A stretch of 64,000 nt of DNA from Przewalskia tangutica. Taxonomy: Eukaryota > Streptophyta > Magnoliopsida > Solanales > Solanaceae. The notes below the pieces were generated by a model. The model was given only the letters and a program-made list of their open reading frames with translations. It was not told the origin of the DNA and ran no database searches. The translations under genes were made by a program, and so were the position numbers. Location: the NCBI GenBank assembly GCA_029844215.1, contig CM056738.1, positions 64,447,593 to 64,511,592 on the forward strand. The letters are read 5' to 3'. This document shows, in pieces, positions 11,288 to 23,175 of this stretch; position 1 is the first letter of the stretch; every line of letters begins with the position of its first letter.

Positions 11288-11345
11288 TTTTCTAAGTTCA
11301 AAGAATTTGCTTTGCTTTGCTTTACTCTCGCTTGAGATATGAGGA
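11288..11345 (-). other. Ferredoxin 5' UTR (approximate)
   Basis: Between the probable TATA box and the ATG. Read on the minus strand it is A/C-rich with three AGCAAA-like units, common in plant leaders. The transcription start is estimated from the TATA position, not seen. Confidence 0.45.
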
Positions 11346-11366
11346 TTGAAGATGGGAGGGGCTTGT

Positions 11367-11374
11367 GGATATAG
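11367..11374 (-). promoter_or_regulatory. Probable ferredoxin TATA box
   Basis: CTATATCC on the minus strand, about 80 bases upstream of the ATG and about 30 upstream of the estimated start. A weaker TATA than the consensus. Confidence 0.5.
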
Positions 11375-11400
11375 TGTGCTTTGCAGAAGGGTAATGGAGG

Positions 11401-11450
11401 TTTATCTTCCACGTGTCAACATGGTGTGGCTAGCTTTATCAGTTTATCAA
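11401..11450 (-). promoter_or_regulatory. Light-type promoter module: I-box, G-box, I-box
   Basis: Read on the minus strand: GATAAACTGATAAAG (two GATAA cores, 11434-11450), then CACGTG in ACACGTGGAAG (11410-11415), then AAGATAAA (11401-11408). G-box with neighbouring I-boxes is the classic light-responsive arrangement of rbcS and other photosynthesis genes, 115-165 bases upstream of the ATG here. Regulation by light is inferred from that precedent. Confidence 0.6.
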
Positions 11451-11460
11451 CATAGAGGGA

Positions 11461-12076
11461 TTCACCGGTCATTTTGTGAATGGGATGGTCACTCAATTTT
11501 AGCCTTTCATTCCCAAAAGGCTTGTCCTGTTTTCCTCTGTCAACAACAATTTAAACGGAAAAGAAAAAAGGATATGCTCCCGCTGGCATAAAAGGAAAAT
11601 TCTGAATTAGAAGAACCAGAAAATACAGATAGTCAGGAATGGATTACTTAAGGCTCTGTTTGTTGTTTTTTACATTGAGAGGTTGAATCAGTTTATATAC
11701 TCTCTAATTATTAAGATAAATTTTTAATCTAATTATTGGATAATCGGGATTTTTTTTTTCAATATTTGAATGTGTTTACTCTAACAGATTCTCCACCTGG
11801 GGTCTAGACATCAAATGAAACATCAAGTATAACAAGTTGTTGAAATGTGAACATTGAGTTGGAAGAAGAGAAAGACTATTTGATTTGTGTGATGCTCTTC
11901 TTTATATTTATTACGATTCTTTCTCCACGAATATTAGAAATCGAGAAAAAAATGAATTTCTTAGTTCATGTATTAGAAAAATATTAAGATACATGTATTA
12001 TTCATGAATTAGAAAAGATGAAAATTGTTCATGAACTAGAGAAGATAAAAGAATATTAAGAATTAAATTAAGTGCA
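11461..12076. other. Spacer upstream of ferredoxin
   Basis: AT-rich, no gene seen. The phrase AGGCTCTGTTTGTTGTTTTTT near 11650 resembles termini of hAT-like small elements but no matching inverted end was found. Short direct repeats TTCATGAATTAGAAAAGAT / TTCATGAACTAGAGAAGAT lie at 12001-12050. Confidence 0.4.
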
Positions 12077-13902
12077 TGTAACATTCCGTATTTTCGGGCC
12101 ATGGTTTGAATAGCTAGATGTATGCAAGTAGACCTGAGACCGAGGAAATTTTGTTATATTGAGGTATGCACATCAAGAGCTTAGTGTATAAAAGAATGAA
12201 GTTCCAAAATTATTTAGCACTTAATAAGTGTGACGATGGAGATTAATAATAATAGTTGTATGTTTCCAAAGAGGTTATGGACTAGTGATATATCACATGC
12301 CTATGACATTGAGTATATGAATATTTTATAAGTCATTAAGATTTATGTGAAAAGAATTAATTATGTGTAATTGGTTAATTATCAGATTAAGAGATGAGTG
12401 ATGGCAAGCCAACACCTCCCACACGTGTAATTGAGGGAGAAGGCACCAAGTGACTAAGCACATTATAAGATAAGATGACATCTTTAAGATGGGTAACAAT
12501 TTGCTTTGTTAACATGTGGACCCTTGTTACACAATGATATATTGAGAATTTATTCTAACCGCAAGTGTATACACACAACAACAAACTCTTATGGTTTTGC
12601 AAAGAAAATTTTGGCAACAACAAGAAAGATTAAGAGCATAGAAGCTTGATTCACGCCAGGATTATGCAAATAAGTAATGGCTACAACAAATTATTTCAAT
12701 TTAATTATTACAACTTGAAATACAAGGTTCTTGTTTTACCACTTAGCTAATAATAAAAAGGTAGCAGCCCCACAATTTCTTGCTATTGTAGCCATTCAAA
12801 AATGGATGCAAAATTTTCTTTCTTTTGGCATGTTCCATGTAACGAAACGTAATTGTGATATTATTCCATAAAATATTCTACTCTTAGTAGTCGAGGATAT
12901 TTCTGTTATTGGTTCCGAAGTTAAAAGCATGTCTAATTATGTTCTCAAACCCTTATTGAGGTATATGAAAAAGATAATGGCATTCCCAATGTTAGCCGAA
13001 GGTACAAGAATATTATGTCACCCGACAAGTTCAGAATATTTTATTTTCATTCATGCATGTGCATTATATTCATGTATTATCCTGGACCCACATGTGTTAT
13101 ATACACTACTATATGGTATGAATTATTTATATGTAGGGGATACAGAAAAGGGAAATGTGTTATATACGTGTCACCACCTACAGCTGGTACAGATATCACG
13201 AAAAGAAATATACCCAATGAGGCCATTATGATTATGCATACCCACAGAGGCCGAAATGAAATAATGCCCATAGAGGTTGTTATGGACAGGAAGATGCCCT
13301 TGTGTGGTCAATATATATATGTATACCATATTTGCATTGTGTATGATATTTAGGCATATTAGGGCCTCAGCGCGTTCATTCACGGCCAATCATATTATCG
13401 GATATTCTTATCGGTTGTTCTCGCTATGTCGGCTATTTCTATTTCAGTTTATTGTTATATATCTGTTATGCTATGTTTCATGCCTGACATACACAATACA
13501 TTAGTCGTACTGACATTCTTTTGTCGGGATCTTGCATTTCATACTGCAGCTCGTGTAAGCAGTGAGACTGTATTTAGTAGAGTTCTTTGGTTCAATGGGA
13601 GCACTCTATTTGTTCTAGAGTTATAGTTTAGTCTCGGTATGATATTTTGCATCTGCATATGGGTATGACTGGCCCTGTCTTGTCCTTGGGATGTCATATA
13701 TTCTTTAGAGGCTTGTGGACAATTGTCCTATGTATAGTAGTCAAATATGGCTCTATCGGTTGTGATGTATGTGTCAGCTGAATATTTGGTAACGACCCAT
13801 GTGGCCATGATTTATTTCGGTTAGTTGGTAAGTATGTGAAGCGTGGTGCTCAACAGGTAAGGTCCGTTTACCCGCCATGGCCTTCCGGTTTGGATCATGA
13901 CA
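12077..13902 (+). mobile_element. LTR, family D (1.8 kb), 5' LTR
   Basis: Starts TGTAACATTCCGTATTTTCG and ends GGTTTGGATCATGACA; four bases later comes a perfect primer-binding site. Shorter than the other LTRs and not matching the LTR at the other end of the interior (21388), so the element is a mosaic or has lost its true 3' LTR. Open frames inside (for example 13015-13353) are not coding. Confidence 0.8.
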
Positions 13903-13906
13903 AACT

Positions 13907-13918
13907 TGGTATCAGAGC
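13907..13918 (+). promoter_or_regulatory. Primer-binding site (tRNA-iMet)
   Basis: TGGTATCAGAGC, complementary to the 3' end of initiator methionine tRNA, four bases after the LTR. This primes minus-strand DNA synthesis. Confidence 0.85.
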
Positions 13919-14469
13919 AGTTTTGTCCTAGGGATGTCTACAAGTCTTGTCTGGTAGAGTCTTATTTAAGAGTGTGTAGCGCGCCACACTTATAAACAGG
14001 AGGCTGCAAGGCATTTAGGGATGGTTTCCATTCTTTCATATCATAGATCGTGCAGTAGATTTGAGTCTTAAGAATTCGAGTTTGACTTGTGCGTTATACT
14101 GTTTCAGTAAGCCTGGTCACCAAAAGGCTTCGGTTAGTTCATATTCATAGCCACTAAATGAGTGACTTCTACCAGACCATTGATGCACCAGAAGAGCAAT
14201 ATTATGTTCAAAATTTGAGATTGAGAGAAAATGTCTCACTCATATACGGAAGAGATAATGCAAGCTTAGAAAGTAAAATTTGTTTTAGGAAGAAGTAAAG
14301 TAAAGGAAGTACTACGCACTGGAATTCAGGAGTTTGTAAGTATTCGCCTTGTAGACCTTATCGTGTTTACGATTATAGCAATGCTTTCCTTTAGTATGGT
14401 TATTATTAGCAGGGAGATTGAGGTTGGATTGAGTGTAAATACGAGTAGTATGCTCTCTAGTGAGACAAA
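13919..14469 (+). pseudogene. Leader and gag region, left part
   Basis: The leader (to about 14060) shares GTAGAGTCTT, GCGCGCCACAC and AACAGGAGGCT with the leaders of the other elements. The following part aligns to the minus strand of 8955-9275. It is split by the solo LTR at 14470 and resumes at 17556. No intact frame. Confidence 0.7.
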
Positions 14470-15187
14470 TGTCACGACCCGGCCCTGGGCCCGCGACTGG
14501 TGCCCTACCTGGGCACCCTTACAGGTATACATCAGAGATAATCAGCGGAACATACATAAAATTTGTAACGTAAATAAACAACCGGTTAGCCGATAAGACT
14601 ACCTCCCTGGATATATAAATACATAACCAAAAGCAGTTACATCCTTTTTGTTTACAACTCAACCCACAAGATATGACTACAGACCTCTAAGAATTTTGAC
14701 ATAACAACTGTGACGGGACAGGGTCCCGCCATACCCCTGAATGTATATAAATCTACAACATCAGGGAAACCGTACCAAAAGACAAGCCTCCGGAGAAATG
14801 GAGCTTTCTGACAACTGATCAGTGATCCTACTAGTGAGGATCCGCAACCTGCTTATCCTTACCTGCGGCATGAACGCAGCCCCCGAGGACGGGGGTCAGT
14901 ACAAAATATGTATCAAGTATGTGAAACAAAAAATTTAAATCATAAAGTCTAGATATATAAAGCTGGAGACAAGTATGATAATCAAATTAACAGTACAACC
15001 GTGCCTTGTCGAAACGAAAGTAATGAAAGTTAGTTTTTACCTTTTAAAGACTATTTCATCACATAAACAATAGCACACCAAGGCTAGGGACACAAGCCCT
15101 CAAAATCATCACACGCCCGATGAGGTCTCAAGCCCGCAAACATCAAGCGTGCGTGGAATCCTCCATCATCGCCGATATGTAAAGTGT

Positions 15188-15189
<2 letters not shown>

Positions 15190-15221
<32 letters not shown>
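15190..15221. repeat. TA microsatellite
   Basis: About 16 AT/TA units, within the solo LTR. Confidence 0.9.
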
Positions 15222-15225
<4 letters not shown>

Positions 15226-15229
15226 TGTA

Positions 15230-15545
15230 ACACGCCCGTGGAATCATACATCACTGTCGGCGTGCACATATGCAATATATATATCTCATGCCCGTGGAAT
15301 CCCTCATCTCGGATACATGACTTCATGAAGAACTAATCCATGGAATAATAATAGTATATAACATGCCCATGGAATCCCTCATCTCGGGTACATGTCTTCA
15401 TGGAGAGCTAATCCATGGAATAATAATAGCATCCGGGAGTTTAACCCGCATCATGGTTGCATGCCCCGGAATCCCTCATCGTATAAGCATGTCCATGGAA
15501 CAATCACAATGGAAGCATACCCGTGGAATCCTTCATCACTGTCGG
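15230..15545 (-). repeat. Degenerate minisatellite in LTR
   Basis: Seven or so irregular units around CATGCCCGTGGAATCCCTCAT and TCCATGGAATAATAATAG. Same family of repeats as in the B-type LTRs (25590 and following), where the unit reads GACATGTCTACACCGATG. Confidence 0.6.
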
Positions 15546-17555
15546 TACGTCCAAGTAAATTCACAACAAGACAGCCGGCCCTCCAATTGAGAGTCACGGC
15601 AGCGTAAAAATTTAATACTTACACTCAAAGGCTATCACAAGCTAGCATAGGCAAGTTCATAAAATCTTTAGACTTTCATTATCATACCAAAAAATGAATT
15701 TCATTTTATAACTCAAGGCACTTTCGTTTTACACAAAATACGGGGATTTAACCCAAAGTACTACGTACTTCTAAGCTTTTGAAAAGAGCTTATTTCATAA
15801 AATAACCACAAGATACTAACGCCCGTAGTATCAAGGTAAGTATACTTTTAGAGTCAAGCCACTACACCTTTAGAAATACATTTTTAAGGCTTCTAAACCA
15901 AATGTCCTCTACTTTCACAACCTAGGCATCTTGTGCCTTTAAATCAAGTAGACCATTCTCTTAAATTTCCATAAAGCCGTTATAACTAACTTCTCATAAA
16001 GTCGTTATAACTCTTTATGCATTTAGGCAAACTAAGACATTTCTATCCTTCAAAACAAGTGAGTTAATTCTCCAACTTAACCAATTTGGACATTCTTAAA
16101 ACAAGTCAAGGATATCAAAACGAAACTGAATTCATTAAATCTCGTACGTCTACCGTACTATATATTTATAACAACTCATGCTCAAGAGATAAGAAAAGTT
16201 CCACATACCTCTTCGGTTCAATCCACTTGCTAAGTCGAATATGTCGCACGTAGTATGTCAACCTATAATGACCATAATACGTCTATCAACTTCTAGCTTT
16301 CTAACGTAGAATATTCTAAGTGTAAAATCACTTATTCTACGGAAAATTTGACAACACTTCCTTTGTTTCTACATACTTTTCCACCTTTTACAAGGCCCGA
16401 AATCAATAACAAATATTCCACATTTAAGGCTCAACACATCAACCAATCAAAGGGGATTACACGCCTTACAGGACGTGTAAAATTCTGCCCCACAAATAAA
16501 TACTAAGTAGTTCAATAGTCAATGCCATTCTCGGCAATATGTGCAACAATGTAAAGTTTTTTCTAATTAATTTTCAATCCAAGTTGTTTAGTCCAACATG
16601 TTATATAGCCGCAATCGACTATAACTACTATAATCTTTTCTTTTTAGATAGCATGCGACGATTATAACTATCGACCAAATTGTATTTCAATTTCAATGGC
16701 TAACAAGGTCATTCTCGGATTTAGGCTTCCAATATTCCATAACACTTATCAATCTTCATTATATAATTCACATGATCATATATCAACTACTAAAACATGT
16801 AATCTTTAATTACATGAGTAAAATGAAGATCATTACCTTGTTAAGCCCAAATATAACTCCAAGATTCAAAGTCGCTCCTTAGAAACTTAGCTCCTTTCCC
16901 TCACGCTCCAATCCGCTATTTAAAGCCCTTAGAAGTTCATAAACAACTTCCCTTCAATTTCCAATCAAAACTTATGAAAACAACTTAGGTTTTCATCTTG
17001 CGACTAACGTAAAAACGTAGCTTTTCCGGGATCTTTGTATTGAGATATCCTTATAATACCTCTAGGAACCTTGGGTTGAAGTATTGTGAATTATGAACAA
17101 CAAACAATTTTTTTTTGTGGATAGATGCCAAACCCGAGAGCTCTCAATGTGCAAGAACAAGTGTGAAATTTTTCTAAGTGTAGAGAGCTTGTGTTGCTAC
17201 TAGTGTGTATATATAATTAAATGTAGGGTCAAGATTAAAACACTTGTGTGGTCTGTATGAAGGAATTTAAATATCTAGAGTCAAGTGGGCTCATTGACTT
17301 AGTCAATTATATCAAGCTTTAGCTTGTCAAGACTTGATCATCTTTCCTTGGTCATTTGACCATTTTACCCTTGGTTAAAATCGACCAAGCCCATATGGGG
17401 GGGGGGGGGTGACACGTGTTGCCCTCCCATTCATTATAATATTTCGTTTCCCGACATTTCCATAATTCCGATAAATTCTACAAGTCTCAAATCTTAACGT
17501 CCTGATTTCTTACGTACGTTCTTATATACATGTCCTGGAATTACGGGGTGTAACA

Positions 17556-18000
17556 ACAGATTCGTTAGAGCATATGAGTAAGTTTCTTCCTCAGGTATCG
17601 ACGAATCTAGTAGTACCATAGGGTTGAGGGAAGCTCATGTACCACCATCTCCGTCTGATTAGGATATAAGAAGACCGGTGCAGGTATTGAATTAATTGGT
17701 GGCCTCTCAGGAACGACTTCATCCTGGGGCATCTAATAGAGATTAACCTTGAGGGGTCAGTGAGCTCATAACCTAGGGAGCTTATTAGTAAAGGATCGCC
17801 GATATTTAAAGGGTTCAAAGATGCGAATATCTCAGGGTCAAAGTTGTAAAAGGTCGAGTGAGACCGCCTGACCGTCTTGTAGTCAGTGTGGTCAAGTGCA
17901 TGCCGGATTATGCCGTAAAGGTATAGGGGATTGTGTTAGAGTGGCAGCTAGGGCCACAACGTTTCAAAGTGTCCTATATTGATGCACAAAGGTAGGGATA
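17556..18000 (+). pseudogene. gag remnant, right part
   Basis: Continues gag after the solo LTR. RRPVQVLN-LVASQERLHPGA (about 17670-17730) matches the N-terminal pattern of Ty3/gypsy Gag; soon after comes the zinc-knuckle half CSQCGQVHAGLCRKG (about 17880-17925). The capsid middle is missing and stops interrupt the frame. Confidence 0.7.
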
Positions 18001-19990
18001 ATATGATTATGAGTGGTAGATAGAAAGTTGAATACATAGTTTGAAGGTTTAACATGTTATGAAAATCTACACGTTTACAGTGACTCATGTTGATTAGAAT
18101 AAAGGAATATATAGTGTATGCGCGACCTACATTATAATGTATTATCCAAAATAGATTGGGAATTGTCTCAGGATATCTTTAACGAGAATGGATTGCCACA
18201 ATCGGATCGTGTGAGGAGTGACCATCAATGAATTTAAAAAGATCACGTAAGGTGATGTACCCAGAATAGAGAGCCCAAATCATACATAAGGATCAAGTTA
18301 TCCGCGACAGTGGAAAGAGACATAAGCCTTTCGTCCATGTGTAAAGGGCGATACCGCGTATTATTGAGAATTACATGTATCAACGTTATGAGCTAAGGTA
18401 TGCTATATGTATTGGACTGGTAAGGTCTTCAGCTTCATTATGCAACATGTTACAATTCTAAATAACCTCTGGATAACAATAGCTTGTTAGAGGCAATTGA
18501 GGACAAGAACTATAGAACAATCGAAGAATAGTTGTAAGAAATATGAAAACAGTTAATAAGTATGAATGGAATGGTATGATCAAGTATCAAGGCTAAAATG
18601 TTTTCATTTAATGATGAGGAGAAGGAAAAATTACGATAAGAAGGATAAAGGTGAATGAGATTATAGTTATGTAGGCTTCACAAAGGTATGGTTACTCCAT
18701 AACAACGTAACGACCAAGGGTAGATGAGGAACAATAAGAACTCTTCGGTCAAAGGTGACGAACCTCTGATGTTCATGAAGACAGTATGAAAAATACTTTG
18801 AGATAAAAGATTTCCCCAAGGCAATTTGAAATGGAAATATAAAGGTACGACGAATGAGCACTCGGTCAACGGGAGGTCTAATAATGATAAGACAAGAAAG
18901 CTTGACAAGTCCTTGGATCATGTAACACTGTGAATTGGATCTAAACATACGAAGTATCGGTTCCACAACATATGCAGTCATACATCTCAGAAAGCATGTA
19001 AATGGATATAACAGTGAGTAAAGCTCGAGATTAGCGCCTAAACAGGTGGAAAAAGGGGCCAATGACGCTTATGAATACATGGAAGACATTAAAGATATAT
19101 GTTAAGAGAATGAAATTATAATGAAGATAAAATGTTAGGCAAGCACATATAGTTATAAGAATTTCTGAACTGACTAAAGGTTCTACGAGATAGATAAAGT
19201 AATGAATTTACAACTTAATAAGATCGAAGGAATCCTTTCCAAAGAGCCATTGGCAGAAAGTCTTATCCATGAGGCAAATAAGGGAATTTGAATCTAAGTA
19301 TAATGACCAGGTTTGGATACAGTAGACCAACGTCAGGTAATGTAAATTCTTCAGAATATTCCATGTACTGAATGAGGGAATAAATTAACAATTTATTCCT
19401 TAAGGGTTGATAACGCTAATGATTGAAAGCAGGAATAATGTTTAAGATTACGTATGTATACAAGAATATATTAGAACCAATAGGAGTATGACAAGTAATA
19501 AAATGAATGGACAAGTAGTAAAGAAAGGGAGTTGTTTATAATTACGAGAAATGAGAAAATACAGATTTCTTTCAGACCATGAATGAGAGTTAAATGTGAT
19601 GATACACACACTTCAAATTCGATAATATTGTCCATAAAGTGTTAACGATTAAAATACTATAAATGTAAGAGTTTTAGCACACCAATTAGTAAATAAATCT
19701 AAATTGATAATAGAATCGGTTGGATTAATTAATGTGAGGACGAATGAGAGAAGTTAACGGGAAGGAACACACCAGTTAGCTAAGTGGGAGTTCGATTGGA
19801 GGATTGAGATATAAATAGCTCTATGACTCAAAATGCATTAGGGTCATCCCTCTTACTAGAGGAAAATAAATGCCATGATGAAGGTCCCAATTTTTAGAAA
19901 AAAGATCAGGGAAGATATTTAACAAAAGAAAAATCACGACCCTTGAGCATTATGGGAGAGGGAACCCCAGGGGGAAAGTCTAATTGTGTA
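18001..19990 (+). mobile_element. Degenerate retroelement interior
   Basis: No open frame. About 18590-19840 aligns with 4600-5340 (for example GTGATGATACACACAC and GTTAGCTAAGTGGGAGTTCG, the latter with changes). I found no reverse-transcriptase YxDD motif, so protease and reverse transcriptase seem absent or unreadable. Confidence 0.6.
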
Positions 19991-21302
19991 TTCCTAATAT
20001 AGCAGGATAAAGAGGCAAGATTATAATGAAGGTCCATTGCTTATGATATTCCATTCACCATGGGTCTACTAAGATGTATCATGATCTCAAAGGCGTGTAT
20101 TGGTGGAATGATATGAAGAGGAACATTGCGGAGTTTGTAGCTCAGTGTCCTAATTGTCAGCAAGAAATAAATAAAAATAAAAATAGAGCACCAAAAGCCT
20201 GGCGGCTTAACTCAAAACATTGAGATCCCGATGTGGAAATGGAAAATGATTAATACGGATTTAATTACGGATTTACCTTGCTCTTATAATAAGTTTGATT
20301 CTATCTGGGTAATTATTGATAGATTGACCAAATCAGCTCATTTCCTAGAGGTAAAAAACTACCTACACAGCCGAGGACTACGTAGGGTTATACGTTAAGG
20401 AGATTGTTCAAGTTCATGGTATGCCTAGTTCTATTATATCTGATCGAGATACGCAGTTCACAACTAAATTCTGGAGGTCATTTCAAATAAAAATTTGGGC
20501 ACTCAAATTAATCTTCGCCTAGCTTTCCACCCTCGGACAGGCGAGCAAGTCGAGCATACGATTCAGACATGTTATGAGTTTGTGTATTAGACCTTAAGGG
20601 AAGTTAGGATGACAATTTACCCCCTTATTGAATTTGCGAACAATAACAATTATCATGCTAGTATCAAAATGACTCTATATGAAGCTTTGTATGGATGAAA
20701 ATGTAGATACATATCAGATGGTTTGAAGTAGACGAATCAGAATTATTCTGGGTCGAACCTAGAGCACTAGGCTATAGAGAATATGAAGCTTATCCAAGAA
20801 CGACTATTAATTGCTCAGAGTCGTCAGAAGTCGTATTCAGATATGCGGCAGTGGAACTTAGAGTTCCAAGTGGATGATTGGGTCTTCTTGAGGATTTATC
20901 ATATGAAGGGTTTAATGAGATTTGGGAAAAAGGAAAAGCTCAATCCAAGGTATATTAGGCCATATCGCATAATTCGATGAATCGACCAAGTTGCTTATGA
21001 ATTGGACTTGTCTTTAGAGCTAGAGTTTGTCCATCCGGTTTTCCATGTTTCTATATTGAGAGCGTGTATTGGAGACCCTTCCAAAATTATGCCAATTAGT
21101 GATGTGACAGTTACAAAGGTTCCTATGGCTATCTTAGATTGATAAGTCTGCAAGTTGAGGACTAGAGAAGTAACCTCCGTGAAAGTTTTATGGCGGAATA
21201 AGAATATAGAAGAAATGACACGGGAGGCAGAAGAGGAGATGAGACACAAATACCCTTACCTATTTCAGGCCAATGCTGAGGCTCCGAGAAAAGCATTAGG
21301 TT
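19991..21302 (+). pseudogene. Ty3/gypsy integrase
   Basis: The best-preserved pol segment. Order seen: zinc-binding domain with HHGSTKMYHDLKGVYWWNDM and CPNC (about 20060-20160); core with first Asp in INTDLITDLP (about 20255), VIIDRLTKSAHF (about 20310-20345), second Asp in SDRDTQF (about 20440) and Glu in GEQVEHTIQT (about 20540); then KLIQERLLIAQSRQKSYSD and FQVDDWVFLRIYHMKGLMRF (20783-20920); and the end of pol, VLWRNKNIEEMTREAEEEM. All three catalytic acids are readable but in different frames, with at least two frameshifts and a stop after YVKE. It would insert the cDNA into the genome; this copy is dead as written. Confidence 0.88.
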
Positions 21303-21387
21303 AGTTTATTTCAGACTATTATCATTAATGCTTGATGACCATGTGAGGTCTGACATACAGATAAACGTTATATTATATGGCACGTGA
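21303..21387 (+). other. End of interior without hairpin/polypurine tract
   Basis: Short stretch between pol and the next LTR. The hairpin and purine tract found at the other ends are missing; the bases before the LTR read TATTATATGGCACGTGA. Confidence 0.5.
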
Positions 21388-23175
21388 TGTTACACCCCGC
21401 ATTTCCAAGAGATTGAAATGAGAACGAACGTATGGAAATAAGATTTGAAAGTTGGAACGAAAGAAAGAATTGTGTTTCCTAAGGAAAATCTTCCGAACCT
21501 CGTGAAGGAAAAATGTTTGTTAAAAGGAATTTGGTTCTCAAAGTTGGTATTTGAGACTTTTTGAATATATTGGAATTTTGGAATTTTAAATTCCGGATTT
21601 GGTCATGTGGGGCCCACGGGAAAATTTTACGATTTTGTGGGGCCCACAATATTTTTGAGATATTTTGGCCAATTATGGATTTTTGGGAGATGAAATATTT
21701 TTAGACCAATGAGAGGGTGACACGTGGCACACCCCCCACCCCACTTGTCTTGGTCTTGGAAGACTTTGACCTTAGATATTTTAGAGACAAGTGGACAAGT
21801 GGGCCATGTGGGTCCCACTCCACTTGTCTTGCTACACTTAGTCCCTACACTTGTCCTCATCTTACCCATTGTGATACATTATATATGTATACTTAGAGAC
21901 ATTGCAAGACTTCATTTGCACAACACTTAGAAATATTCCATCTCTTTCCCTCTTCTCTCATGCTCTCGGCCAAGGTTGACAGATTTCAGTCAATTTTGGA
22001 GAGGTATATTTCCTGGTATACGAGGAGTTTTTAGGTTTTTCAAAATCCTAAAATGAAGTTCGTCGAGTCTAGTTTCCAACGCAACAAACCATTCGTCGAT
22101 CGGACATCGGAGTAAAGAGTTATGGACGTCTCAAGTTCAGCTGACAAAACAGTGGCGAAAACGCTACACTAGGCCGAGAATAGAGGGTGAAACCCTAGGG
22201 GTTCCGTCAACTTTTTGGTGATGGAATGTGAAGGGAAGTTTCTTCTAAGGTTGTAGGGGATACATATATGTGATTGGATCTTGAAGAAGTGAAGCTAAAC
22301 GAAAACTACGGGTCATTGTTGAGCATTCTGTCCGGGACGTTTTTGGGCACAAAAATGAGGTAATAGTTCCTCTAAAATTAAACTAATTGGATATTAATTA
22401 TTTTTATAATGTATAGATGAATTCATGTTAAGGAAGAAATTGAAAATAAGATGTGTATGAGGTAGATATGTTGTTGGCCGATTTGAGACAATTTTGTGCC
22501 CTTGGTTTCGTTTGTTATATGGTTGTTGTTATCCACACTTGTCGCATGTTAAAATAAGGTAATATGGTTGTTGATAAGTTGGTATGTCATATATGGAAGT
22601 GTTGGAACTCGAATTGGAATAAAATGGATTAAGGAAAGAGTTATCGGATTGTAGTTGTTTTAGCCGAAAAACTGCCCAAAACTGTTAGACGTTGTCGTAT
22701 CATTTTATGGACTGTTTTGGGGGTGTGGTTATGCTGGAAAATCAGCCCTAATATTCATGTTTAAGTGTAGTAGTTTCTAATGAAAGTACTAAGGAAATAG
22801 GGGTGTGGAAAGGTGTTGAAACGCCTCACATTTTACCCTCGTTATTGTTGGATTACGGACTGTTTTTATGGGCTGATTTGTGGACTGTTTTGTATAACTG
22901 CGGGGCAGAATTTTACACGTCCAGTTAGGCGTGTAATCCCATTTGAATTGTTGGTTTGTTGCGCCTTAAATGTGGCATGTTGGTTATTGATTTCGGGCCT
23001 TGATAAAGGTGGAAAAGTACGCAGAAGAAAAGGAAGTGTTGCCCAATTTCCCATAGAATAAGAGACTTTACACTTAGTATTATTCCACGTTGATAAGCTA
23101 GGAGTTGATAGACATGTTATGGTCATCATAGGTTGAAGTACTACGTATAGCGTATTCTACTTGAATGGTGGAATA
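21388..23175 (+). mobile_element. LTR, A/C type, left part (interrupted)
   Basis: Starts TGTTACACCCCGCATTTCC and is closely similar to the LTR at 5349 (GGTCATGTGGGGCCCAC, GACACGTGGCAC). It breaks off at 23175 because a complete element has inserted; the right part resumes at 31892. Together the parts are about 3.0 kb. Confidence 0.85.
23171..23175 (+). repeat. Target-site duplication GAATA (left)
   Basis: Identical to 31887-31891 on the other side of the inserted element. Confidence 0.9.

Larger units (their letters stand above)
14470..17555 (-). mobile_element. Solo LTR, minus strand (3.1 kb)
   Basis: On the minus strand it runs from TGTTACACCCCGTAATTCC to GGGTCGTGACA. It is flanked by ACAAA (14465-14469) and ACAGA (17556-17560), a 5-bp target duplication with one difference. 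The unoccupied copy of the same target reads ACATA (minus strand of 9070-9074). No interior belongs to it, so it is a solo LTR left after LTR-LTR recombination. It contains a TA microsatellite, minisatellite units with CCGTGGAATCCCTCAT and a 12-13 G run near 17397. Confidence 0.85.

Noticed and set aside
11645..11790. Possible MITE upstream of ferredoxin
   Set aside because: One end resembles hAT-type termini, but no inverted partner end or target duplication was found.
13015..13353. 112-codon open frame inside the family D LTR
   Set aside because: Lies wholly in an LTR, overlaps other frames of similar size and has no recognisable motif.
13907..13918. tRNA-like match TGGTATCAGAGC
   Set aside because: It is a primer-binding site next to an LTR, not a tRNA gene; no cloverleaf follows.
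17397..17410. Long G run as a G-quadruplex or functional site
   Set aside because: A single homopolymer in the LTR where sister copies read GGAGGGTGACACG; more likely slippage or sequencing error.
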